Source of the DNA: Lewinellaceae bacterium
GTDB taxonomy: Bacteria > Bacteroidota > Bacteroidia > Chitinophagales > Saprospiraceae
Direction of reading: 5' to 3'
DNA length: 64,000 nt
NCBI GenBank assembly: GCA_020636435.1
Contig: JACJXX010000002.1
Location: forward strand, 2,170,001-2,234,000
Shown: positions 31,758-39,518 of the stretch, one piece after another
Position numbering within the stretch: the first letter of the stretch is position 1
Layout of the letters: the number at the start of each line of letters is the position of its first letter
The notes under the pieces: model-generated
Told to the model about the DNA's origin: nothing
The model's input: only the letters and a program-made list of their open reading frames with translations
Database searches by the model: none
Translations under genes and position numbers: made by a program

Positions 31758-32801
31758 CTACCGCTCCACCGCCTTCACCAGCGCCACATACACCGCAAAA
31801 TGGTCGCTGTATCCTCCTATATAAGATCCCCAGCTGTAGCTGCGGAACGGATAGCCTGCATACGGCCCGCTCGACTGCAGCAGATACGGCTCATTATAGA
31901 CGGAATACTTATAGAACTGATACCCCTCCGTATTGCCGTTCACCAGGCCATAACTGAGCAGAATCTGGTCGAATAGGCTCCAGGCGTCGCGGTAGGCCAG
32001 GGTGCCAATGCCTTTTTTAAACAGGTTGTATGCCGGGTTGTACAAGCCGCCTTTTCTTACCGCTCCCTTTTCCCGCTGCGCGTTGAGGATTTTTTTGACG
32101 CTGGGGCTGATCGGGTCGTCGTTCAGGTCGCCCATGATGAGGATCTTGGCGTTGGGGTCTTCCTGCATCAGCGAATCTGCGGCGGCTTTGCAGATCATGG
32201 CGGCGGCATTGCGGAAGGGCTGGCTGGCGGCCTCCCCGCCGCTGCGGCTCGGCCAGTGGTTGACCATGATGTGGAGTGGCTCGCCGTCGTAAAGCCCGGA
32301 GACGAGCAGCACGTCGCGGGTGAAGTCCCGCTCGCCGCCGTCCCGGTAGATCAGCAGGGGCATGGCCTTGGTGCCAAGGACTTCAAAATATTTGGGGTTG
32401 TACAAAAGCGCCACGTCGATACCCCGTTCGTCGGGGGAGTCGTGGTGGACGATCTGGTAGTTCCGGCCTTTGACCAGCGGCTGCTGGACGAAGTCTTCCA
32501 GCACTTTGCGGTTCTCCACCTCCGATACGCCGAGTATGGAAACGCCGTCGGGGGTGATGTCGGTAGCCAGCTCGGAAACGACCCGGGAGAGGTTGTGGAG
32601 TTTTTCGAGGTATTTTTCCGTATTCCAGGCATTGCTTCCGGCAGGGGTGAACTCCTCGTCCCGGATGTCCGGCGCGTCCAGCGTATCGAATAAATTCTCG
32701 AAGTTGTAGAAGCCGATGACGCCTACTTTATACTGTTGCTGGGCAACTGCCTGAAGGGAAAGGAGCAAAAGCAGAGAAAGGAAAATTGGTTTCGAATGCA
32801 T
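31758..32801 (-). CDS. Secreted endonuclease/exonuclease/phosphatase-family protein
   Basis: 347 residues from ATG 32801 (MHSKPIFLSLLLLLSLQAVAQ signal peptide). The fold is marked by VGVIGFYNFENLFDTLD, LGVSEVENRKVLEDF (catalytic Glu), DVALLYNPKYF, IMVNHWPSRSGGE, LIMGDLNDDPIS and GGYSDHFAVYV (catalytic His). Likely cuts extracellular nucleic acids or phosphodiesters. Divergent from the TonB receptor/DUF5689 pair, a grouping that suggests capture of DNA or organic phosphate. Confidence 0.88.
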   Translation of the reverse strand: MHSKPIFLSLLLLLSLQAVAQQQYKVGVIGFYNFENLFDTLDAPDIRDEEFTPAGSNAWNTEKYLEKLHNLSRVVSELATDITPDGVSILGVSEVENRKVLEDFVQQPLVKGRNYQIVHHDSPDERGIDVALLYNPKYFEVLGTKAMPLLIYRDGGERDFTRDVLLVSGLYDGEPLHIMVNHWPSRSGGEAASQPFRNAAAMICKAAADSLMQEDPNAKILIMGDLNDDPISPSVKKILNAQREKGAVRKGGLYNPAYNLFKKGIGTLAYRDAWSLFDQILLSYGLVNGNTEGYQFYKYSVYNEPYLLQSSGPYAGYPFRSYSWGSYIGGYSDHFAVYVALVKAVER

Positions 32802-32917
32802 AGTATGTTTGGCCTTTTGATTTTCTGAACGAAAAAGCTTCAGTCTTCCACAGGGCAATGATATTAACTTTCGGTTAATTTTTTTGAAACATAGGGCCAA
32901 CAATTATGCATTTCTTC

Positions 32918-32925
32918 TAATTTTG
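32918..32925 (+). promoter_or_regulatory. -7 box TAATTTTG for the TonB receptor gene
   Basis: Exact TAnnTTTG in the 217-base divergent region, about 94 bases before the receptor ATG. The -33 region is not canonical. Confidence 0.45.
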
Positions 32926-33018
32926 CACTCTATATTGAGATGAACCGGAACCAATCAACCATCTGCCAGCCACGGATTGCCCTACTTTCCGCTAGTTTTT
33001 TAGAAATCAAAAACAACC

Positions 33019-35811
33019 ATGCATTTGAAAAGTACATTACTCACTCTATTTACCTTTCTTCTGACACTTTCTATCCACGCCAAAACGGTAAACGTCCGTG
33101 GAACTGTCCATGACGGCGGCACCAAACTGCCGTTGGAAGGGGTGGTAGTCCGGATGGACGATTCCAGGGCCACGGCGGTTACGGATGGAAAAGGGGCTTT
33201 CCTCTTCTTTGGCATCGAAGAAGGCGCGCACACTTTTTCCATCGATGCGGAGGGCTTTGTCAGCCAATCCATCAGCGTGCAGGTGGAAAGCGACGGCGAG
33301 CAGGATTTCAACCTCGGCGCCATCGAGCTGGCGCCCGCGCAACAGGAATCCGGCATCGTCAACAAGGAGGATTTCATCCCCACCATCACCCTGTCGGACG
33401 AGGACCTGGAGCAGGAATCGGACAACCAGAACATATCGGGCGTGCTTTCGGCTTCCCGCGATGTTTTTGTTTCCACCGCCGCTTTTACCTTCGGCTCGGC
33501 GCGTTTCCGCATCCGGGGCTACGATTCGGAAGAGGCCGCCGTTTACGTCAACGGCATCCCCTTCAATGAACTGGAGAACGGCAGGGTGTTCTGGAGCGCC
33601 TGGGGCGGCCTGAACGACGTGATCCGCAACCGGGACACTGAGGTCGGACTCAATCCCGTGCCTTATTCCTTCGGCGGATTGGGGGGCGCCACCTCTATCG
33701 ACACCCGGGCCTCTCTGCAGCGCCGGCAAATCCGCCTGACCTACTCAGCATCCAACCGCGGATACCGCAACCGCGCCATGGCCACGCTCTCCACCGGAAT
33801 GATGGACAACGGCTGGGCCGTGGCATTCTCCGGCTCCCACCGCTGGGCAGACGAAGGCTACCAACCCGGCACTTTTTACGATTCCTGGGCCTATTTCCTG
33901 TCGGTCGACCGAAAGCTGGGCGATAAACACCTGCTGAACCTCAATGTTTTCGGTTCGCCGACCAAGCGGGGCAGGGCAGGGGCCAGCACCCAGGAACTGT
34001 ATAACCTCGCCGGCAGCAATTACTACAACTCCTACTGGGGTTATCAAAACGGTAAAGTACGCAATTCCAGAGTCTCCGATATCCATCAGCCGGTGGTGAT
34101 TCTTCGCCACGACTGGACGATCAGCCCCAAGGCTACGCTGACTACCGCCGCCTCCTATCAATTCGGGCGCGTCGGGAGCAGCGCCCTGAACTGGTTTGAC
34201 GCCCCAGACCCCCGGCCGGACTACTACCGCAAAATGCCCAGTTACTTCCGCCTCAGCGGCTGGGACGAGGCCGCCGCTATCGTGGAGCAGGACCTGCTTG
34301 CCGATAAGAATGCCCTGCAGGTACAATGGGACGAATTATACGACGCCAACCGCAACAGCCAGCTCGGCGAGAAATTTTCCTACCTGCTGGATGGCCAGGA
34401 ATATACTGGAAAATGGTCGCAGTACATCGTAGAAGATCGCCGCTATGACACGCGGGAGATGAATTTCTACTCCAATTATCAGCACGCCATTACCAGCCAG
34501 TTTACCCTGACCGGAGGCATTTCCTACCAGGCGCAAACCGTGGAAACCTTCAAAACAGTAGAGGACCTGCTCGGCGGTGATTTTTTCGTGAATGTCGACC
34601 CTTTTGCCGTCCGGGATTTTTCGGATGACTTCGACATCCAGCAGAATGACCTGAACAATCCCAGCGAAATCCTGGAACAAGGAGACGTGTTCGGTTACAA
34701 CTACGACATCGACGTGCGCAAGGGAGAGCTGTGGATGCAGGGAGAGATGTCGCTTCCCAAGTTGGACCTCTTCCTGGCGGGCAGCGTATCCAATACGCAA
34801 TTCTGGCGCACCGGCAAATACCGCACCGGGCGCTTTCCGGACAACTCCTTCGGCGAATCCGAAAAACAGAGCTTTACGAACATCGGCGTCAAAGGAGGGG
34901 CCACCTATAAACTGGACGGCAGGAACTACCTCTTTGCCAACGCTGCTTTCCTGACCCGGGCGCCCTTCTCCCGCAATGCCTTTGTCTCGCCCCGCACCCG
35001 CGACCAGGTGGTGAAGGGGATGGACAGCGAAACAATCTATGGAGGAGAGGCTGGCTACCTGCTGCGTTCTCCCAATGTCAAAGCCCGGGCGAGCGCTTAC
35101 TATACTCAGTTTGAAAACCGCATAGACCTCATTCAATTCTACAACGACCTGAGCCGCTCTTTCGGTGCGTTCGTCATAACCGGCCTGAACCAGCGCCACC
35201 TGGGCGCCGAGCTGGCCGTCGAAACCAAGATCACCTCCAGCCTGAGCGCCACCGCAGTAGCAGCACTGGGCCAGTACATTTACAACTCCCGGGGAACCGG
35301 TTATTTATACGAAGATAATTCAGAGGCCTTCGATGCCAATGCCGAAGGGTTTGAGGTGTATTCAAAGAATGTTTACATTCCCGGCCGGCCTCAGAACGCC
35401 TACACGCTGGGGTTGCAGTACCGCCCCAAGGGTTTCTGGTTTGCCTACCTCAACTTCAACTATTTCGAGGGCGTCTGGATCGACTATAACCCGCTGTCCC
35501 GCACTCCGGAGGCGGTGTTGGGCGTAGAGCCCAACTCCGCCGAGTACGAGCGGATCATCGAGCAAAAAAAGGGGGACGATGCTTTTACGGTTGACTTTTT
35601 TGGGGGGAAATCTTTCCGGTTTGGAGACATTTTCTTATACCTCAACGTCGGGGTGAACAACATCCTGGACAACCAGGATTTCATCACCGGCGGGTTCGAC
35701 CAGCTCCGCTTTGATTTCAATGTGCGGTCGGGCGATGACACGGTATTCATCCCGCGCTATTACTATCTGTACGGAAGGAACTATTTCGTCAACGTGAGTT
35801 TGCGCTTCTGA
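33019..35811 (+). CDS. TonB-dependent receptor with carboxypeptidase-like N domain
   Basis: 930 residues. Signal peptide 1-21; residues about 22-105 are a carboxypeptidase-regulatory-like sandwich (VNVRGTVHDGGTKLPLEGVVVRMDD...GAFLFFGIEEGAHTFSIDAEGF); about 125-235 form the plug (SGVLSASRDVFVSTAAFTFGSARFRIRGYDSEEAAVYVNGIPFNE); the rest is a beta-barrel ending RNYFVNVSLRF. Imports a ligand across the outer membrane using TonB energy. The SusD-type partner is absent; the next gene is a DUF5689 lipoprotein. Confidence 0.93.
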   Translation: MHLKSTLLTLFTFLLTLSIHAKTVNVRGTVHDGGTKLPLEGVVVRMDDSRATAVTDGKGAFLFFGIEEGAHTFSIDAEGFVSQSISVQVESDGEQDFNLGAIELAPAQQESGIVNKEDFIPTITLSDEDLEQESDNQNISGVLSASRDVFVSTAAFTFGSARFRIRGYDSEEAAVYVNGIPFNELENGRVFWSAWGGLNDVIRNRDTEVGLNPVPYSFGGLGGATSIDTRASLQRRQIRLTYSASNRGYRNRAMATLSTGMMDNGWAVAFSGSHRWADEGYQPGTFYDSWAYFLSVDRKLGDKHLLNLNVFGSPTKRGRAGASTQELYNLAGSNYYNSYWGYQNGKVRNSRVSDIHQPVVILRHDWTISPKATLTTAASYQFGRVGSSALNWFDAPDPRPDYYRKMPSYFRLSGWDEAAAIVEQDLLADKNALQVQWDELYDANRNSQLGEKFSYLLDGQEYTGKWSQYIVEDRRYDTREMNFYSNYQHAITSQFTLTGGISYQAQTVETFKTVEDLLGGDFFVNVDPFAVRDFSDDFDIQQNDLNNPSEILEQGDVFGYNYDIDVRKGELWMQGEMSLPKLDLFLAGSVSNTQFWRTGKYRTGRFPDNSFGESEKQSFTNIGVKGGATYKLDGRNYLFANAAFLTRAPFSRNAFVSPRTRDQVVKGMDSETIYGGEAGYLLRSPNVKARASAYYTQFENRIDLIQFYNDLSRSFGAFVITGLNQRHLGAELAVETKITSSLSATAVAALGQYIYNSRGTGYLYEDNSEAFDANAEGFEVYSKNVYIPGRPQNAYTLGLQYRPKGFWFAYLNFNYFEGVWIDYNPLSRTPEAVLGVEPNSAEYERIIEQKKGDDAFTVDFFGGKSFRFGDIFLYLNVGVNNILDNQDFITGGFDQLRFDFNVRSGDDTVFIPRYYYLYGRNYFVNVSLRF

Positions 35812-35865
35812 CCCTTTGCCGATACTTCATTCACCATTATTTGAAGAAAGAAAAAAACAATCATA

Positions 35866-37887
35866 ATGAACTTCGATATCAAGAAAATCATCTACCTGTC
35901 CTTCTTTTTCGCCCTGGCCAGCGGGCTCTCCTCCTGTGTTGACCTGGAGTTTGACGAACCGCCCATCACCGGTACGCCGCTGAACGTGGAGGCCAATACT
36001 ACGATAGCGGAGCTCAAAGGGCTTTACGTCCCGGGCAAACTGACTAAAATTGAAGACGACATCTTCATCCGGGGGGTAGTCGTGGCCGATGACCGCTCCG
36101 GCAATTTCTATCGCTCTTTCATTTTCCAGGATGCATCGGGAGGGATTGAGGTGTTGATCAACCTGACGGATTATTACAATTTTTACCCCATCGGCCGCGA
36201 GTTGGCCATCAACTGCCAGGGACTGTATCTGGGGGAATACAACGGCATTGTGCAATTGGGGGGCTATACTTACCTGCAAGGCGGTTCAGAACAACTCGGG
36301 GATATCGTGGACTACAACCAGCGCATTTCCCGGGGCATGCTCATCGGAACGCCCGAACCCACCGCAAAAACCATCAATCAGTTGGGGACGGCGGACATCA
36401 GCACCCTGGTGAAGCTGGAGGATGTGGAATTTGCCTTTTCCGAGGTAGGGCTGACCTTGTCTGATGCCTTCGGCCAGCAGACCCTCAACCGCACCATTCA
36501 GGATTGCAACGGCAACTCGATTGTTCTGCGCACCAGCGGCTTTTCTACCTTTGCCAATGCTGCTGTCCCTGAGGGCAATGGTTCTATTGTAGCCGTTTTT
36601 AATGTTTTCGGAGCCACTAAGCAATTGTTCATCCGCGAGCTCGCCGATCTCCAAATGGACGGCCAGCGCTGCAGCGGCGGCACCGGGCAGGAAGAACTGA
36701 TCACCATCGCTGAAGTCCGGGATGTTTTTAACAACGGGGGCGTGGAAGGGCCCGCCGACAAGAAGATACGCGGCGTGGTCATTTCCGACAAAGACAACGG
36801 CAATATCGACGTTCGAAATTTGATCATCCAGGACGCCAGCGGGGGCATTGTGGTCCGTTTTCAAAGCCCCCACAACTTTGCGCTCGGCGAGGAGGTCGAT
36901 GTAGTGGTTGCCGGCCAGGAGCTTTCCGAATTTAACGGGCTGCTGCAGGTCAACAACCTGGCCAATGAGCTGGCCAAGTCCAACGGGGCCGGAACGTTGC
37001 CCACGCCCCGGGCGGCTTCGGTTCCGGAGGTGCTCAACAACCTGGAGGCTTGGGAATCTACGCTGGTGCAGATCAGCGACGCCACCATTACCGGTGCAGC
37101 AACTTTCAACGGGACGGCCACGGTGAATGACGGCGCCGGCTCCATCGCTATGTTCACCCGCACCGGGGCCAGTTTTTCCGGCGACCCTTTGCCGGCGGGC
37201 CCGGTCACCCTCACCGCCATCGTTTCTCAGTTTAACGACCCGCAGCTGATTATCCGAAACCTGGATGACGTCGGCGGCGGAGGTACCGGAGGCGACCCCC
37301 AATTGATTAGCCTGGCGGAATTGCGCAGCCTGTTTGAAGGAGGCGCCATCCGAGTTCCGGCTGCTAAGAAGGTTCGCGGCATAGTCATTTCCGACATCGA
37401 TAATGAAAACCTGAATGGCCAAAACCTCGCCCTCCAGGACGAGAGCGGAGGCATGATAATACGCTTCAGCGCCACTCACAATTTTTCGCTGGGCGAAGAA
37501 ATAGAAATCAACGTTTCAGGACTGGAATTATCCGAGTTTCGCAGCCTGTTGCAGGTTAACGGGGTTCCCAACGCCAACGCCGTCAGCTTTGGCAACGGCG
37601 TGATGCCTGCGCCCCGGGAAGCTACCATCCAGGAGATTCTCGATAATTTCGAAGCCTGGGAGTCTACTTTGGTGAAGGTCGCCAATGCCACCGTCGCTGA
37701 AGGCGGCACCTATATGGGATCTAAAACCTTGAGCGACGGCACCGGTGAAATTGTCCTTTTCACTCGTGATGCGGCCAGCTTTGCCGGCTCCCCGGTTCCA
37801 AACGGCGCGTTCACCCTGACGGCAATTGTGACGCAGTACGATGTCCCTCAGGTTTCTATCCGCAATCTCAATGATATTCAGCAATGA
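35866..37887 (+). CDS. Lipoprotein with three DUF5689-type modules
   Basis: 673 residues. Lipobox LASGLSSC with Cys25. Three OB-like modules: about 45-265, 285-470 and 480-670. Modules 2 and 3 are clearly duplicated, each carrying KKIRGVVISDKDN.../KKVRGIVISDIDN..., LIIQDASGGIVVRF/LALQDESGGMIIRF, HNFALGEEVDVVV/HNFSLGEEIEINV and a closing LEAWESTLVQI/FEAWESTLVKV. Probably a surface nucleic-acid or ligand-binding partner of the upstream receptor, 54 bases apart and cotranscribed. Confidence 0.85.
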   Translation: MNFDIKKIIYLSFFFALASGLSSCVDLEFDEPPITGTPLNVEANTTIAELKGLYVPGKLTKIEDDIFIRGVVVADDRSGNFYRSFIFQDASGGIEVLINLTDYYNFYPIGRELAINCQGLYLGEYNGIVQLGGYTYLQGGSEQLGDIVDYNQRISRGMLIGTPEPTAKTINQLGTADISTLVKLEDVEFAFSEVGLTLSDAFGQQTLNRTIQDCNGNSIVLRTSGFSTFANAAVPEGNGSIVAVFNVFGATKQLFIRELADLQMDGQRCSGGTGQEELITIAEVRDVFNNGGVEGPADKKIRGVVISDKDNGNIDVRNLIIQDASGGIVVRFQSPHNFALGEEVDVVVAGQELSEFNGLLQVNNLANELAKSNGAGTLPTPRAASVPEVLNNLEAWESTLVQISDATITGAATFNGTATVNDGAGSIAMFTRTGASFSGDPLPAGPVTLTAIVSQFNDPQLIIRNLDDVGGGGTGGDPQLISLAELRSLFEGGAIRVPAAKKVRGIVISDIDNENLNGQNLALQDESGGMIIRFSATHNFSLGEEIEINVSGLELSEFRSLLQVNGVPNANAVSFGNGVMPAPREATIQEILDNFEAWESTLVKVANATVAEGGTYMGSKTLSDGTGEIVLFTRDAASFAGSPVPNGAFTLTAIVTQYDVPQVSIRNLNDIQQ

Positions 37888-37981
37888 GGAGCCTGGAAAT
37901 TTTGGATTAGAACAATTTAACGGTTTATGCCTTTATAGAGGGAGTAATGATTTTTACTCCCTCTATATTTATATTCAGGTT

Positions 37982-38713
37982 ATGACTATCACCAGGAAAA
38001 AAGCGAAGCCTTTTCATTTCAAGCAGTTCACCATTCACCAGGACCGCTGCAGCATGAAAGTAGGCACCGACGGGGTGCTGCTGGGCGCCTGGGCTGATGT
38101 GGGGGAAGCTGCCCACATATTGGATGTGGGCACGGGAAGCGGCCTCATTGCCATCATGCTGGCCCAGAGAGCGGAAGGCGCCCATATTCACGCCGTGGAA
38201 GTAGACCAGGCCTCCGCTGGCCAGGCCCGGGAAAACATGGAGGTTTCCCCCTGGAAAGGCCGCCTGCAGGTTTTTCACGCTCCAGTTCAGGAATACGCCC
38301 GCTCGGTTTCCACCCCATACGACCTCATTGTCAGCAATCCCCCCTTTTTTTCCGGAGGCACTTTTTCGCACAACCAGGACAGAAACAGCGTCCGGCATAC
38401 CATAAAGTTGCCCCATGGCGACCTGCTGTCGGCAGCGCGCAGTTTGCTGGCGCCCCGGGGCCGTTTCTGCCTTATCCTGCCCTACATTGAGGGCCTGCGG
38501 TTCCAGGAGCTGGCGAAAAACTACCACCTGTACTGCACCCGGGAGACGGAAGTAAAACCCACAAAGGACAAACCGGTAGAGCGGCTGCTCCTGCAATTCG
38601 AACGGGAGGCCAGGGAAATAGAAAAGAACAGCCTTGTCATTCAAAACAATAAGCGCAATGACTGGACGGAGGAGTATGTGAAGCTGGCCGGCGATTTTTA
38701 CCTGAAGATGTAG
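37982..38713 (+). CDS. trmN6: tRNA1(Val) (adenine(37)-N6)-methyltransferase
   Basis: 243 residues from ATG 37982; an upstream extension to 37841 overlaps the previous gene. Uses SAM to methylate A37 of tRNA-Val. KPFHFKQFTIHQDRCSMKVGTDGVLLGAW is the diagnostic N-terminal block, motif I is ILDVGTGSGLIAIMLAQ, and the catalytic NPPF is in DLIVSNPPFFSGGTFSHN. Also annotated as YfiC. Confidence 0.93.
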   Translation: MTITRKKAKPFHFKQFTIHQDRCSMKVGTDGVLLGAWADVGEAAHILDVGTGSGLIAIMLAQRAEGAHIHAVEVDQASAGQARENMEVSPWKGRLQVFHAPVQEYARSVSTPYDLIVSNPPFFSGGTFSHNQDRNSVRHTIKLPHGDLLSAARSLLAPRGRFCLILPYIEGLRFQELAKNYHLYCTRETEVKPTKDKPVERLLLQFEREAREIEKNSLVIQNNKRNDWTEEYVKLAGDFYLKM

Positions 38714-38736
38714 GGCAGGCCAATTGAAACGGGGGA

Positions 38737-38779
38737 AACGAAAAACGGGAAATGAAGCTTTCATTTCCCGTTTTTCGTT
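38737..38779. terminator. Bidirectional terminator between trmN6 and the HTH gene
   Basis: Perfect 19-base stem AACGAAAAACGGGAAATGA with its complement at 38761-38779 and a 5-base loop. Serves the convergent genes trmN6 and 38790-39062. Confidence 0.85.
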
Positions 38780-38789
38780 AAAACTTATT

Positions 38790-39062
38790 TCAGCTCTCTT
38801 CTTCCTGTAGTTCTGACTTTTCTGTTTCTGCTAAAATCCTTTTGGCTGCTTCCAGGATACTGGTGTCTTCCAGGTGGACTATGCCGCCGTGTGGGCCCGG
38901 CTGGATGTGTTTGTCGGTGATGTCGCCTTCAGCAAATTTGTTGGCCCCAAAATAGTTGCGTACGGTTTGCTCGTTAAGGTTCAATTCTTTGGCAATTCTG
39001 CGGACGCTGCCGGTGGGCAGTTTGTGCTTGATTGCCCGCAGCTCCTCGAATGTAATATTCAT
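38790..39062 (-). CDS. Small HTH DNA-binding protein, 90 aa
   Basis: N-terminal helix-turn-helix MNITFEELRAIKHKLPTGSVRRIAKELNLNEQTVRNYFGANKF, followed by a conserved-looking IQPGPHGGIVHLEDTSILEAAKRIL tail. This small protein type is common in Bacteroidota; its targets are unknown. The first 30 residues read like a sigma-region-4/LuxR-type helix pair. Confidence 0.75.
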   Translation of the reverse strand: MNITFEELRAIKHKLPTGSVRRIAKELNLNEQTVRNYFGANKFAEGDITDKHIQPGPHGGIVHLEDTSILEAAKRILAETEKSELQEEES

Positions 39063-39300
39063 AGCTGAAAAGATTTAATTAGGAAATCAAAGGATACAAT
39101 CCTCTTATTCAGATAAGCAAAAGAAAGTTAATCCTTTTTCCAAAAAATACAAAAAAAATCGGGTTTTGCTTGCCTAAAATTTGACGCAGGGATGATGAGG
39201 AAGGAAGCGAGGGCTGAAAAAAAAGGAAGGGCTGCAGAACAAAACTGGGCGTTAATATCTGTTCTACAGCCCCTTAGGGTGAATAGAAAGTTGGTTGCGG

Positions 39301-39511
39301 GTGCGATTCCCATTTGTACCCATGTAGCAGATAGTTTGGGGGAATGCCCCTAAAATTCAGGAAAACACGGTTTCACAGTCCCCTTGCTCCACTGTTATGG
39401 AGCCTACGGCCTCAACAATGGAACCGGGAAACCATGTGACAGTACTTCGAGGGAATAATTCCGGGTGTTTTCATGCCCGGAAACATAAGGGGGTACAAAC
39501 TAGAATCGTAC
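39301..39511. mobile_element. 211-bp dispersed element, copy 1
   Basis: Matches 55280-55490 over its whole length with the same size and roughly 95% identity. The ends are imperfect inverted repeats: GTGCGATTCCCATTTGTACC on the left against the complement GTGCGATTCTAGTTTGTACC on the right. Contains CACGGTTTCACAGTCCCC and an internal palindrome around GGAACCGGGAAACC. No reading frame of note. It ends 7 bases from the stop of the penicillin-binding protein gene. Confidence 0.8.
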
Positions 39512-39518
39512 CCGTTGG

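Noticed and set aside
36286..37479. 397-codon minus-strand frame
   Set aside because: Antisense of the DUF5689 lipoprotein gene; it repeats only because that gene is internally duplicated.
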